From an uncultured Clostridium sp. (GTDB lineage: Bacteria > Bacillota > Clostridia > TANB77 > CAG-508): a DNA stretch of 45,949 bases. The translations under genes and the position numbers were made by a program. Location: the NCBI GenBank assembly GCA_947568535.1, contig CANOPF010000005.1, forward strand, positions 1 through 45,949. Direction: 5' to 3'. Below the pieces are notes generated by a model. It searched no databases. It saw only the letters and a program-made list of their open reading frames with translations, and was not told where the DNA came from. Below are positions 7,276 to 15,542 of the stretch, piece after piece. Each line of letters opens with the position of its first letter. The stretch's first letter is position 1.

Positions 7276-7324
7276 TCTTCTACGGAAAGTTATCATGGTA
7301 TGATAACTTTCCGTAGAAGATAAA
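7272..7324. repeat. 25-bp perfect hairpin
   Basis: Arms 7272-7296 and 7300-7324 are exact reverse complements with a 3-base loop (GGT). This is far longer than a terminator needs. It lies inside the block that splits the direct repeat. Confidence 0.85.
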
Positions 7325-7329
7325 TATGG

Positions 7330-7387
7330 CAGAATCAAGATTTTGTAGCAGTTTGCACTTCGTACAAAATCTTGATTCTGGTTTTTT
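7330..7387 (+). terminator. Large terminator hairpin
   Basis: 18-bp perfect stem (7330-7347 with 7363-7380, arm CAGAATCAAGATTTTGTA), a 15-base loop, then G and six T. Second hairpin of the inserted block. Confidence 0.75.
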
Positions 7388-7440
7388 AGTTAGAAATTGT
7401 GAGAGCATAATTTCAAAAAGAAACGAGGTGAATATTGAAA

Positions 7441-7819
7441 TACATAAATATAAATCAAGCATTGAAATTTAAGTTCTGCCAAGTACCAAGAAAAATTTTA
7501 TACTGGGAGCCCTACAAATCGATTTTGTGCCCTTTATCTCAGTTAGGATATCTTTATACTAGACAGATTAAATTTATCAAAAATGAATCATAAAGTAGAT
7601 GACTATGGAAACATATATATTTTTATAACGAGAAAAGAAATGGGAGAATATCTAAAATCAAGTAGTAAGACAGTAATAAAAGTATTCAAAGAGCTAGAAA
7701 AGGCAAAATTAATAAAACAAGAAAATCAGGGAAAAGGTAAAGCTTATAAAATATATGTTGTTGATATATATTCAGAAGATGAACAGAAGGAAAAATTCCA
7801 TATAATCTTAATTGGTTAA
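7441..7819 (+). pseudogene. RepA-type replication initiator, degraded
   Basis: Bases 7583-7819 encode a winged-helix segment (DDYGNIYIFITRKEMGEYL ... VFKELEKAKLIKQENQGKGK) clearly related to the intact RepA-like protein at 43110-43976. Upstream, 7460-7582 encodes its N-terminus in shifting frames (FCQVPRKILYW, then LDRLNLSKMNHK), so several indels have broken the gene; none of these breaks involves CGG. A further out-of-frame tail (PYNLNWLKDSIERLMKDYVE) runs to about 7912. Probably a dead plasmid-type replication gene, marking the element's origin. Confidence 0.65.
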
Positions 7820-7912
7820 AAGATAGCATTGAAAGGTTAATGAAAGATTATGTGGAAACGATTGATTTTATTCGTTTAGTAAACAGTTTTCTAGCCAAAA
7901 AGGAGGAACAGA

Positions 7913-9208
7913 ATGAAGAAACTAACATTTAAGGTAAGTAATCCAAAAGAAGGAAGCACTATTGCGTTAGTAAAAGAAGTTAACAAGATTGCTTGTCGGC
8001 TTCAAATTGATATTGAAAATGGATTTGTAACAGCTGAAAATATCGATGACACTATGATTGATACAGTTATCGAATTAGTCGATAACTATTATACACTTTT
8101 AGGTGTTGATATCGACAATAGTCTTGAAACCAATACCACTGTTTCTATTGCTGAAGAAACTATGGATGTGTTAGTTCAGGCTGAAAATGATTCAAAACCA
8201 AAAGCAACTGCTTCTGAAGATGACTTAATCATCAAAAAGGTTGAATTTGAAAATGAGTATGTCGAGCAAATTATCAACAAGTTTTTGAGAACAGCTTACT
8301 GGGCTATGTTTAAGAAGAATGTTCCTGAAAAAGAAATTGGGGATTTTATCTATACTTCTATGAGTGAAATCTCTATGAGATACAATAATAAGGATAGTAT
8401 TCCATTTTCTGTTGGGGATGTTGTAGATTGTAACTATGGAACACATCTTGCTGGAGAAATTAATGGTAATCATGTAGCTGCCATTGTTTGTAAGATTTCT
8501 GATACTGGTATGGTATATTTAGTGCCTATTACCAAGATACAGCAAAATCCAACCTCACATTCCTACTTAACATTTACTGTTCCTAATGATATCATTTATG
8601 ATACAAGGGACTATGTTGGCGGAACTGCATTGCTGGACAAGGGGAAATATGTTAGTTCAGAGAGGTTTAATGAAGTTATTGGAAAAACCAGTCCAGAGTT
8701 TTTGGCAAAAGTTTTACATCAGTTGGCTACTACATTTGATTTCACTGATGCAAATTTAACAGAAAAACAGCAAGAAGCAGAAAATGTTACTACAAAGAAT
8801 GTATTTTCTGAAAGTACTGCAACAATAGTAGAAACAAAACCAACAGGTAAGAGTAGTAATGTAGAAAATGCTTTGTTGGAGGTAGTAGGATATGCCTTTG
8901 ATAAACTGACACCTTCTAAAAAGGTTGAGGAACAAATAGATTCTTTTTTAACAGATATAGGTATGTCTATAAATGAAAGAATGGTTAAGCAGTCCTTTGT
9001 TATTGCTTGTGATATTAAGAAAATCACTTACGAGAATGTTATTCTTGAGTTGCATAATGTGAATCCAGAGGTAAACGAGGATGTTATTAAGGCAACTTTG
9101 AAGGAAAATTTTAAGAAGTGGTTGGAACAGTATCCAGAATTGGCGAAAAAATGTCCTAAAATGTCTCTTATGTCAGTATTAAAAATATTCGCTAAGAAAT
9201 TCGCATAA
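7913..9208 (+). CDS. Large protein with PemK/MazF-like domain, foreign codon use
   Basis: 431 residues, Shine-Dalgarno AAGGAGG. The N-terminal 110 residues are acidic and unassigned. The centre (about 165-250) resembles a PemK/MazF fold: PFSVGDVVDCNYGTHLAGEI, HVAAIVCKISDTGMVYLVPIT and a later TALLDKGKYVSSERFNEVIG. The C-terminal part (290-431) is helical. Codon use differs from neighbours (many AAG, CAG, GTT, ACC). Codon 29 (7997-7999) is an in-frame CGG that is not followed by a compensating shift, unlike every other CGG here. If the host shifts at CGG, translation would stop 10 codons later. Toxin activity is not certain. Confidence 0.6.
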   Translation: MKKLTFKVSNPKEGSTIALVKEVNKIACRLQIDIENGFVTAENIDDTMIDTVIELVDNYYTLLGVDIDNSLETNTTVSIAEETMDVLVQAENDSKPKATASEDDLIIKKVEFENEYVEQIINKFLRTAYWAMFKKNVPEKEIGDFIYTSMSEISMRYNNKDSIPFSVGDVVDCNYGTHLAGEINGNHVAAIVCKISDTGMVYLVPITKIQQNPTSHSYLTFTVPNDIIYDTRDYVGGTALLDKGKYVSSERFNEVIGKTSPEFLAKVLHQLATTFDFTDANLTEKQQEAENVTTKNVFSESTATIVETKPTGKSSNVENALLEVVGYAFDKLTPSKKVEEQIDSFLTDIGMSINERMVKQSFVIACDIKKITYENVILELHNVNPEVNEDVIKATLKENFKKWLEQYPELAKKCPKMSLMSVLKIFAKKFA

Positions 9209-9234
9209 AGTATATATTCGCTAAGTGACTTTGG

Positions 9235-9267
9235 CTGTGTGGGAGATGTATCTTCCACACAGTTTTT
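9235..9267 (+). terminator. Rho-independent terminator
   Basis: 12-bp stem starting CTGTGTGG and closing CCACACAG with a TGTA loop, then five T, just after the MazF-like gene. Confidence 0.8.
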
Positions 9268-9322
9268 ATGTATAAAATTTTTTAATATTTTACTTTTTTA
9301 TAGATAAAAATTGGTGAAAAGA

Positions 9323-9350
9323 TTGACAAAGTAAAAAATCTCTATATGAT
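9323..9350 (+). promoter_or_regulatory. Strong orphan promoter
   Basis: TTGACA (9323-9328), 16 bases, TATGAT (9345-9350). No coding sequence with a ribosome-binding site follows before the terminator at 9502-9532. Confidence 0.6.
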
Positions 9351-9356
9351 AACTAC

Positions 9357-9532
9357 ACAAAGTAGAGAATTTTAAGATTTTCTACAGACTTCTTATATAA
9401 AAAATTGTTAGCAAAAAATCTACCTATACAGTATTATATTAATAGTGTATAAGGTCTTTATGTAAGAAAAGTGTGATACAAAATTTAACAAAAATAAAAT
9501 TAGAGTTTAGCAAAGTAGCTAAGCTCTTTTTT
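9357..9532 (+). ncRNA. Candidate small RNA of about 175 nt
   Basis: Bounded by the promoter at 9323-9350 and a terminator AGAGTTTAGC/GCTAAGCTCT (9502-9511 with 9518-9527) plus T run. The 5' end has a 9-bp hairpin (9362-9370 with 9377-9385). No open frame of note. Could be an antisense or regulatory RNA of the element; its target is unknown. Confidence 0.4.
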
Positions 9533-9542
9533 GATTGGTTGT

Positions 9543-9575
9543 AACAGGTATGAATGTGACTTATACCTGTTTTTT
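9543..9575 (+). terminator. Second terminator
   Basis: AACAGGTAT/ATACCTGTT (9543-9551 with 9563-9571) followed by a T run. It isolates the next small gene from upstream transcription. Confidence 0.65.
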
Positions 9576-9628
9576 GAAGTAATAAATTATATGTTGGGAC
9601 ATATACATTTAAAAAGAAAGAGGTGGAC

Positions 9629-9772
9629 ATGAATGTAACAAGAACTTTTTTACACGAAGGAAAAAAATTGCAAGAGTTAATGGAAATATTACTTCCCATT
9701 TACATAGAAGAAAAGACTTGCAATATGAACGAAGAAGAGTTAGAATTCACAACATCAAAAATTCTAAAATAA
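9629..9772 (+). CDS. Small protein upstream of the recombinase (47 aa)
   Basis: ATG after AAAGAGGTGG. The product begins MNVTRTFLHEGKKLQELMEI, is helical and acidic, and ends EEELEFTTSKILK. Small genes in this position next to large serine recombinases sometimes encode directionality factors or regulators. That is inference from place and size only; no family is recognised. Confidence 0.5.
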   Translation: MNVTRTFLHEGKKLQELMEILLPIYIEEKTCNMNEEELEFTTSKILK

Positions 9773-9817
9773 CTTGTTATCTAAGTGTTATGAAAGGAAG
9801 GGAAGAAGTTAAAAAAT

Positions 9818-9919
9818 AATTGGCATTTGGCGTTGTTAAATTTCCAATTTAATTTAATCAACGTACAATGAGTACGTCTCATAAATTAAATTCTCATTTG
9901 CCTAGCCAAATATCCAATT
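9818..9919. repeat. Nested three-tier inverted repeat before the recombinase gene
   Basis: Outer arms AATTGG-c-ATTTGGC (9818-9831) against GCCAAAT-at-CCAATT (9905-9919), middle arms AATTTAATTTA (9846-9856) against TAAATTAAATT (9882-9892), inner arms ACGTAC/GTACGT (9861-9866, 9872-9877). It could fold as one long RNA or cruciform structure. A structure of similar plan follows the recombinase gene (11586-11677). Confidence 0.6.
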
Positions 9920-9963
9920 CTTTTTCAACTAAATATGTACCTTAGGAAGGAATGTGATTAAAG

Positions 9964-11536
9964 ATGAATTTAGATACAAGTATATTAGATACAAAAACAT
10001 ATAAAGTGCGGACTTTATTTAAGACTTTCAAGAGATGATGAATCAAGTGGAACATCTGAAAGTATTATTAATCAAAAAGAATTTCTAACCAAATATGTTG
10101 CAAAAGAGCCAAATTGGCTTTTAATAGATATTTATATCGATGATGGATTTACAGGGACAAACTTTAACAGACCATCCTTTATAAGATTAAAAGAAGACAT
10201 TGAGCAGGGAAAAATAGATATGGTAATAACAAAAGACTTATCTCGTTTAGGAAGAGATTATATCGATACAGGTTATTACCTAGAAAAATATTTCCCAGCT
10301 AAAAATGTCAGATATATTGCAGTAAATGATGGAATCGATACCTTTTCAAAAAATAGCAATAATGATATTGGACCTTTTATGTCTGTTGTAAACGATATGT
10401 ATGCAAAAGATATTTCTAAAAAGGTAAGAACGGTAAAAAGAACAAAAGCAGAAAAAGGCGAGTTTATAGGAGCATTTGCACCCTATGGCTACAAAAAGCA
10501 TCCAAATGATATTACAAGATTAGTCATAGATGAGGAAGCAGCAGAAATAGTAAAATATATATTTAATGAATATATTAATGGAAATGGACTAGCCTATATA
10601 GCTCATAGACTAAATGAAAGAAAAGTTCCCTGCCCTTCTATTTATAAACAGAAAAGTTGTAATTATCGTTGTAAAACAATATCTGGATTATGGGGGCATA
10701 ATACCATAAAAAAGATTCTAATGAATAAAGTATATACTGGGGATTTGATTCAACATAAAGGAGAAATGGTAAGCTATAAAGTAAAAAAATATAGATTACT
10801 TCCTAAATCAGAATATCTAATGAAAGAAAATGCACATGAACCAATTATAGATAAACAGACTTTTGAGTTAGTACAAGACATATTAAAAAGAAACGCACAT
10901 AATATACATAAAAAAGAAAATACAGAACACTTATTAGCAGGACTATTATATTGTCCAAGATGCCATAACAAATATACCTATCAAGTACAAAGTGGACTAA
11001 AAAATGATATGGTAGCAATTTGTAGTATGTATAATCGATATGGAAAAGATTATTGTACAAGAATGGCAGTAAAAGAAAGTCTGCTAAATGAGTTTGTAGT
11101 ACAAGATTTAAGAAAAATTTTGCAAGAAAAAGTAGATAAGGAAAAACTCATTAATTCAATTGATCAAACTAAAATTAACAATAATAAGAAGAAATTACAA
11201 AAGAAAATAGTTGATCATAATAGAAGGATAGAAGAAATAACAAAAATCATAAAAACAGCATATGAAGACAGAGTAAATGGATTGCTAGATAAAGAAGAAT
11301 TTATTTCCTTTACAGAAAGTTACAAAAAAGAAAAACAGGAATTAATAGAAAAAACAGAAAAATTAAATATTAAATTAAGTGATTACCAAAATAACAAAGA
11401 AAATGAACTCATGAAATACATTAGGGAAATTGTTAGCTTTAAAGAAATTAATAGAAATATAATTCTTAACTTAATTGATACGATAGAAATCATAGACAAA
11501 GAAAATATAAAAATAAATTATAAATTTGCTGTTTAA
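9964..11536 (+). CDS. Large serine recombinase (site-specific integrase), needs +1 shift at CGG
   Basis: With the shift at codon 16 (CGG 10009-10011) the product is 523 residues. Catalytic resolvase domain: VGLYLRLSRDDESSGTSES with the nucleophile Ser in LRLSRDD, then DDGFTGTNFNRP and ITKDLSRLGRDYIDTGYY (conserved R and DLSRLGR). Next comes the recombinase domain (about 190-270, APYGYKKHPN, HNTIKKILMNKVYTGD), a zinc ribbon (LLYCPRCHNKYTY with later CSMYNRYGKDYC) and a long coiled coil (about 410-470). It lies beside attR, as integrases of this class do, and presumably made the insertion into the deacetylase gene. In zero frame it ends 9 codons after the CGG. Confidence 0.88.
10009..10011 (+). 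other. CGG recoding site in the recombinase
   Basis: GTG CGG ACT TTA in zero frame. Skipping the C gives V-G-L-Y-L-R-L-S, the family N-terminus. The zero frame ends at a TGA 9 codons on. Confidence 0.85.
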
Positions 11537-11585
11537 AAACAATATATAATAATTTTAAAAAGTTTTGATTGAAAGTAATTGAGTT

Positions 11586-11677
11586 AGAATTTCTTAATAA
11601 ATTTTGTGGAAAATGTTCGCGTCGAGCTTTAGCTCGGATTAAGTGAAAGGGTGCCACAAAATTTGTCTAGAAATTCT
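11586..11677. repeat. Nested three-tier inverted repeat after the recombinase gene
   Basis: Outer arms AGAATTTCT/AGAAATTCT (11586-11594, 11669-11677), middle arms AAATTTTGTGG/CCACAAAATTT (11599-11609, 11654-11664), inner hairpin CGAGCT-TT-AGCTCG (11623-11636). Together with 9818-9919 it brackets the recombinase gene. The remaining 11678-11744 is AT-rich without a gene. Confidence 0.65.
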
Positions 11678-11744
11678 TCGAAAATTAGCTTGAACGATAA
11701 AATTTTGAAAAATTATTTATATATTGTTTATATAAAATTAAAAA

Positions 11745-11790
11745 TCTATCACAAAAGGAATTGCTACTGGAATGCAGATGACATAGATAC
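11745..11790. other. attR of the serine-recombinase element
   Basis: The element half-site TCTATCACAAAAG (11745-11757) and GAATTGCTAC lead to TG at 11768-11769, then the host half-site GAATGCAGATGAC. The host gene frame resumes at 11771. Confidence 0.75.
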
Positions 11791-12347
11791 CATATTAGAT
11801 ACATTAGCAAAACATAATACAAAGATAACTTTTTTTATGGTAGGAGACTGGATAGACAAATTTCCAGAAGCAGTAAAAAAGATACACGAAGCAGGTCATG
11901 AAATAGGAAGTCATAGTGACACACATCCACATGTTAATAACTTAAGCTATGAAAAAAATATAGAAGAAATAGAAAAAAGCAATGATAAAATTGAAAAAAT
12001 AGCAGGAAAAAGAACCAATATATATAGAGCACCTTATGGAGAATACAACAATACGGTAATTCAGGCAGCACAAGATAAAAAATATTATGTAATCCAATGG
12101 TCTTTAGATACACTAGATTATAGTCGGACTAACAGGTGATGAAATGTGGAAAAGGATAGAGGGAAAAATAAAAGAAGGAGATATTATCTTAAGTCATAAT
12201 GGAACCAAACATACAGCAGATAGCTTAGATATGTTATTAAAAAACATAAAACAAAAAGGATTAGAAGTAGTGCCTGTATCTGAACTCATTTATAAAGAAA
12301 ATTATATAATTAATCATCAGGGAACACAAATTAGAAATAACAAGTAA
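11771..12347 (+). pseudogene. Polysaccharide deacetylase, 3' part, with CGG recoding site
   Basis: Continues the NodB-type deacetylase fold begun at 3952: NADDIDTILDTLAKHNTKITFFMVG, the metal-site HSDTHPHVN (SHxxxH-like), FRAPYGEYN-like motif as YRAPYGEYNN, VIQWSLDTLDYSGLTGDEMW and the C-terminal GDIILSHNGTKHT. At 12125 the frame needs a +1 shift at CGG to join the last 73 residues. Without the 5' part there is no start codon or signal sequence, so this half is silent unless the element excises. The conserved motifs are intact on both sides, which argues against old decay. Confidence 0.85.
12125..12127 (+). other. CGG recoding site in the deacetylase
   Basis: AGT CGG ACT AAC AGG TGA in zero frame. 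Skipping C gives DYS-GLTGDEMW, matching the W/Y-x-GL-T/S-x-E segment of relatives. Confidence 0.85.
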
Positions 12348-12414
12348 AGGTATGTATAATCTTACCAAAAAAGGAAATAATATAAGCAAGTAAAGCGTAT
12401 ATAGGGGATGAAAA

Positions 12415-12927
12415 ATGTCATTTATTGGAGTAGTTGCTAATCGAAAGTGTTTTGAACATATAAAAAGAAAAATCATAGAACAAGTAAAAGATGAAACAAT
12501 TAATTTTATTCAAATTAATTTGAGAAGTATAGAAAATGTAAAAAATATAAAATTTGAAACAATTATTATAGAAGATAATTTAGATAAATTTAAAAAAAAT
12601 AAAGAAACATTAGAAAAAATTTGGGAAAATACGGAATATATTCTCATTAACACAGATAAAAATCCAAAGCAACAAAAAATAGAAGAAAGCATAAAAAAAA
12701 TAACATATGGACTTAACCAAAAAGCAGTAGTAACAATATCTAGTGTTAGTGATACAGATATTCTCATTTATTGGCAGAAAGACTTATTTAATAAAGAAGG
12801 CAAAAAAATTGAAATTGAAGAAAGAAGAATAAAAAAAAGAGAAAATAATATGTTAAAGCTTTATGAAATTATCATTATTTATACATTTTTTAAGATATAT
12901 AATTATAACATAATCGAGGAAATATAG
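12415..12927 (+). CDS. Conserved-looking hypothetical protein (170 aa)
   Basis: Starts MSFIGVVANRKCFEHIKRKI, an alternating strand-helix pattern (ETIIIEDNLDKF, YILINTDKNP, KAVVTISSVSDTDILIYWQ) suggestive of a small alpha/beta nucleotide-binding-like domain. No Walker A or metal motif is visible. The last 25 residues are hydrophobic and may be a membrane anchor or an amphipathic helix. Good start context (GGGGATGAAAAATG). It lies 67 bases after the deacetylase gene and may have been co-transcribed with it. No function assigned. Confidence 0.65.
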   Translation: MSFIGVVANRKCFEHIKRKIIEQVKDETINFIQINLRSIENVKNIKFETIIIEDNLDKFKKNKETLEKIWENTEYILINTDKNPKQQKIEESIKKITYGLNQKAVVTISSVSDTDILIYWQKDLFNKEGKKIEIEERRIKKRENNMLKLYEIIIIYTFFKIYNYNIIEEI

Positions 12928-12966
12928 GCAAAATCTGACTTTTTTGAATAAAATTAACTTTTTATG

Positions 12967-12995
12967 TAGACAAAACCAAAAAAATAGTGTATAAT
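12967..12995 (+). promoter_or_regulatory. Promoter of the SSB-like gene
   Basis: TAGACA (12967-12972), 17 bases, TATAAT (12990-12995). Confidence 0.6.
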
Positions 12996-13029
12996 AAGAA
13001 CTGTACAAAGAAATAGGGAGGAAAAAAGA

Positions 13030-13731
13030 TTGGATACAAATTATTTAGAAAACAACTATTTAACCTTAGTTGGAAAAGTTACGGGAGAAAAAGAATTTAG
13101 TCATGAAATATATGGAGAAAGATTTTATATTTTCAAATTAGGAATACCACGTTTAAGTGGAAACGAAGATATTATACCCATTACCATATCAGAAAGACTA
13201 ATTCAACAAGATACCTTACAAGAAGGAAAAAAGCTATTAGTAAAGGGACAATTTAGATCGTATAATAGTTATGAAAATGAAAAAAACAGATTAATTTTGA
13301 CAGTATTTGCTAAAGACATCATAGAACTAGAAGAAAAAGAAATAGAAGAAGAAAATGATATAGTAAGAAAAGACACCATTACAAACGAAGTAGTATTAAT
13401 GGGATATTTATGTAAAAAGCCAATTTACAGACAAACACCATTTGGAAGAGAGATATCTGACATATTATTAGCTGTGAATAGAGCCTATAACAAATCAGAT
13501 TATATACCATGTATAGCTTGGGGAAGAAATGCAAGATTTTGCCAAAATTTAGAAGTAGGTTCACAAGTAAAAGTAGTAGGAAGAGTTCAATCTAGAAGTT
13601 ATGAGAAAAAATATGAAGATGGAACAGTTCAAACAAGAATCGCCTATGAAGTATCCATTGGAAGTCTAGAAGTAATAGAAGAGAAAATGGAAGAAAGTAA
13701 AGAAGAAGCAGAAAGCCAAGAAGCAGTGTAA
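13030..13731 (+). CDS. Tandem OB-fold single-strand DNA-binding-like protein
   Basis: 233 residues, TTG start 8 bases after GGGAGG. Two OB folds: the first (about 8-100: LTLVGKVTGEKEFSHEIYGE ... KLLVKGQFRSY ... NRLILTVFAKDI), the second (about 118-220: NEVVLMGYLCKKPIYRQTPFGREI ... YIPCIAWGRNARFCQNLEVGSQVKVVGRVQSR), which matches PriB/Ssb-type sequences more closely. An acidic tail follows, without the usual Ssb DDDIPF-type tip. Probably a divergent SSB paralogue acting in DNA replication or repair. Confidence 0.75.
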   Translation: MDTNYLENNYLTLVGKVTGEKEFSHEIYGERFYIFKLGIPRLSGNEDIIPITISERLIQQDTLQEGKKLLVKGQFRSYNSYENEKNRLILTVFAKDIIELEEKEIEEENDIVRKDTITNEVVLMGYLCKKPIYRQTPFGREISDILLAVNRAYNKSDYIPCIAWGRNARFCQNLEVGSQVKVVGRVQSRSYEKKYEDGTVQTRIAYEVSIGSLEVIEEKMEESKEEAESQEAV

Positions 13732-13762
13732 AAATAAAAAGAGATTGTATAAGTAATAAGAT

Positions 13763-13798
13763 AAAAAGTTTCAAAAGACTAGTCTTTTGAAACTTTTT
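13763..13798. terminator. Bidirectional-looking terminator
   Basis: An uninterrupted 18-bp palindrome (13763-13780 with 13781-13798) with A5 on one side and T5 on the other, after the SSB-like gene. Confidence 0.8.
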
Positions 13799-13842
13799 CT
13801 GATATAATTTGAAAAAATAAAAAAAGGAAATGAGGAGATTTT

Positions 13843-15504
13843 ATGAGAAAAAAACTGGCAACGAAAATTAGTCAATCTATTCGATTTACTATAGTAGCCA
13901 TTATCTTAATTGCTATTTTTTGCTTTGCATTAACACCAGTTACCTTTCAAAACGATACCTATTATACCATAAAAGTAGGTGAACATATTACACAAAATGG
14001 AATAGATGGACAAGACCCATTTTCTTGGCATGAAGATTTAGGATATACCTATCCACATTGGGGATATGATTTAATAACGTATTTTATCTATCAAGAGTTT
14101 GGCTTTACAGGAATTTATCTTGTGACTTGTCTATTATCGATCACTTTAGGAATCAGTATTTATTGGATAAATACCAAATTAGCTAAAAATAAAATAATAT
14201 CCTTTTTTATCACCATAGGGGTCATGTATCTAATAAGAGGATATATAGCAGCGAGAGCACAATTAGTAACATTTATTTTATTTATTTTCACCATTTATTT
14301 TATAGAGAAATGGTTAGAAACGAAAAAGAAAAGATATGCAATAGGATTAATAGCTATACCGATTGCTATAGCGAATTTACATGTAGCTGTATTTCCTTTT
14401 TACTTTATTCTATATTTACCTTATATAGCAGAATATCTGATTACTTCATTAGGAGAATTCATTATTTATAAAAAAATGAAAAAGTGGAGATTAAACCAAA
14501 AGATAAGTCACTATAGTAAGCAAGTTGGACAAGAAGAAAAAATTCAAAAACTAAAAAGAGAGCAAAAAGAGTTAGAAGATAAAATCGATAAAATAAAAAT
14601 AAAAAGAGCAAAAGAATTGCAAAATCCATATAGAATTAAATTAACCAAAAATCCAAATGTAAAATGGCTGATTCTTATTATGATAATTTGTTTATTTACA
14701 GGACTACTAACTCCATTAGGAACAACCCCATATACATATTTATCAAAAACAATGCAAGGAAATACAACACAAAATATTAATGAACATTTACCAATGACTT
14801 TAGTAGAAGAAACAGAAACGATGTGTACACTTATTCTATTTTTATCTGTACTAATTTTTACAAAAGCAAAAATCAGATTAAGTGATTTGTTTATGTTAGG
14901 TGGATTATGTTATTTAATGTTATCTTCTAGAAGACAAGTAACAATGTTTGCCATAATCGGTTCGGTTATTTTAAATAGGTTAATGACACAATTAAGGGAA
15001 ATTTATCTAGAACATAAAGAAACAGTTAAACTAAGAAAGATATTCAATGGGATAGGCGTTATGCTTATCATCATAATTGTAGCAGGATTAAGTTATCATT
15101 TAGGAGAACATAAAATTTATGATAAATATGTAGATGAAACAACATACCCTGTACAAGCTTCTAATTTTATTATAGAAAATATTGATCTAACTACAGCAAG
15201 ATTTTATAATGAATATAATTATGGAAGTTATTTATTATATAGAGGAATACCAGTATTTATTGATTCAAGAGCAGATTTATACGCACCAGAGTTTAGTGGA
15301 AAAGAAGAAGACATCTTTTCAGACTTTATTGATACTTCTAGTATAGGAAAGTTTTATGGAGAGACATTTAAAAAGTATAATATGACACATATTATTACAT
15401 ATAAAAATTCAAAAATGAATATGATCATAAGCCAAACAGATCATGCACATTATAAAGAATTGTATCAAGATAATTATTTTATTATCTATGAAATTTTACC
15501 TTAA
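13843..15504 (+). CDS. Polytopic membrane protein, GT-C glycosyltransferase-like
   Basis: 553 residues with about 9-10 membrane segments, a charged coiled-coil loop (about 205-265) and an extracytoplasmic C-terminal domain of about 130 residues. The first loop, between TM1 and TM2, reads FQNDTYYTIKVGEHI ... DPFSWHEDLGYTYPHWGYD; an Asp near this position followed by a W/Y-rich motif is typical of GT-C enzymes (ArnT/PMT/STT3 type) that use polyprenyl-linked sugars. The C-terminal ARFYNEYNYGSYLLYRG ... FIDSRADLY resembles the same class. Donor and acceptor unknown. It lies 38 bases upstream of lspA. Confidence 0.6.
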   Translation: MRKKLATKISQSIRFTIVAIILIAIFCFALTPVTFQNDTYYTIKVGEHITQNGIDGQDPFSWHEDLGYTYPHWGYDLITYFIYQEFGFTGIYLVTCLLSITLGISIYWINTKLAKNKIISFFITIGVMYLIRGYIAARAQLVTFILFIFTIYFIEKWLETKKKRYAIGLIAIPIAIANLHVAVFPFYFILYLPYIAEYLITSLGEFIIYKKMKKWRLNQKISHYSKQVGQEEKIQKLKREQKELEDKIDKIKIKRAKELQNPYRIKLTKNPNVKWLILIMIICLFTGLLTPLGTTPYTYLSKTMQGNTTQNINEHLPMTLVEETETMCTLILFLSVLIFTKAKIRLSDLFMLGGLCYLMLSSRRQVTMFAIIGSVILNRLMTQLREIYLEHKETVKLRKIFNGIGVMLIIIIVAGLSYHLGEHKIYDKYVDETTYPVQASNFIIENIDLTTARFYNEYNYGSYLLYRGIPVFIDSRADLYAPEFSGKEEDIFSDFIDTSSIGKFYGETFKKYNMTHIITYKNSKMNMIISQTDHAHYKELYQDNYFIIYEILP

Positions 15505-15542
15505 CCTTACAATAAAGATAAAGAAGAGAAAGAAGGATAAAA

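Larger units (their letters stand above)
4159..11770. mobile_element. 7.6-kb integrated element with large serine recombinase, inserted in a polysaccharide deacetylase gene
   Basis: The boundaries come from the split host gene: TGG at 4159-4161 is the last shared codon on the left and TGG at 11768-11770 on the right. The inner ends carry an inverted repeat (4161-4183 against 11745-11767, 21 of 23 bases matching when reverse-complemented). Joined, they form a palindromic attP around a central TG, the architecture of large serine integrase sites. Contents: GNAT, mntA-hepT, AAA ATPase, RepA-like debris, MazF-like gene, small RNA candidate, a 47-aa gene and the recombinase next to the right end. 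No conjugation or capsid genes are present, so it is probably a degraded or non-self-transmissible element. Confidence 0.85.

Noticed and set aside
7441..7582. Whether the RepA remnant is another CGG-recoded gene
   Set aside because: No CGG lies at its breaks and more than one indel is needed, so it is a true pseudogene.
11651..11770. Open frame upstream of the deacetylase 3' part
   Set aside because: It is read-through of the attR end of the element (MPQNLSRNSSK...), low-complexity and without a ribosome-binding site.
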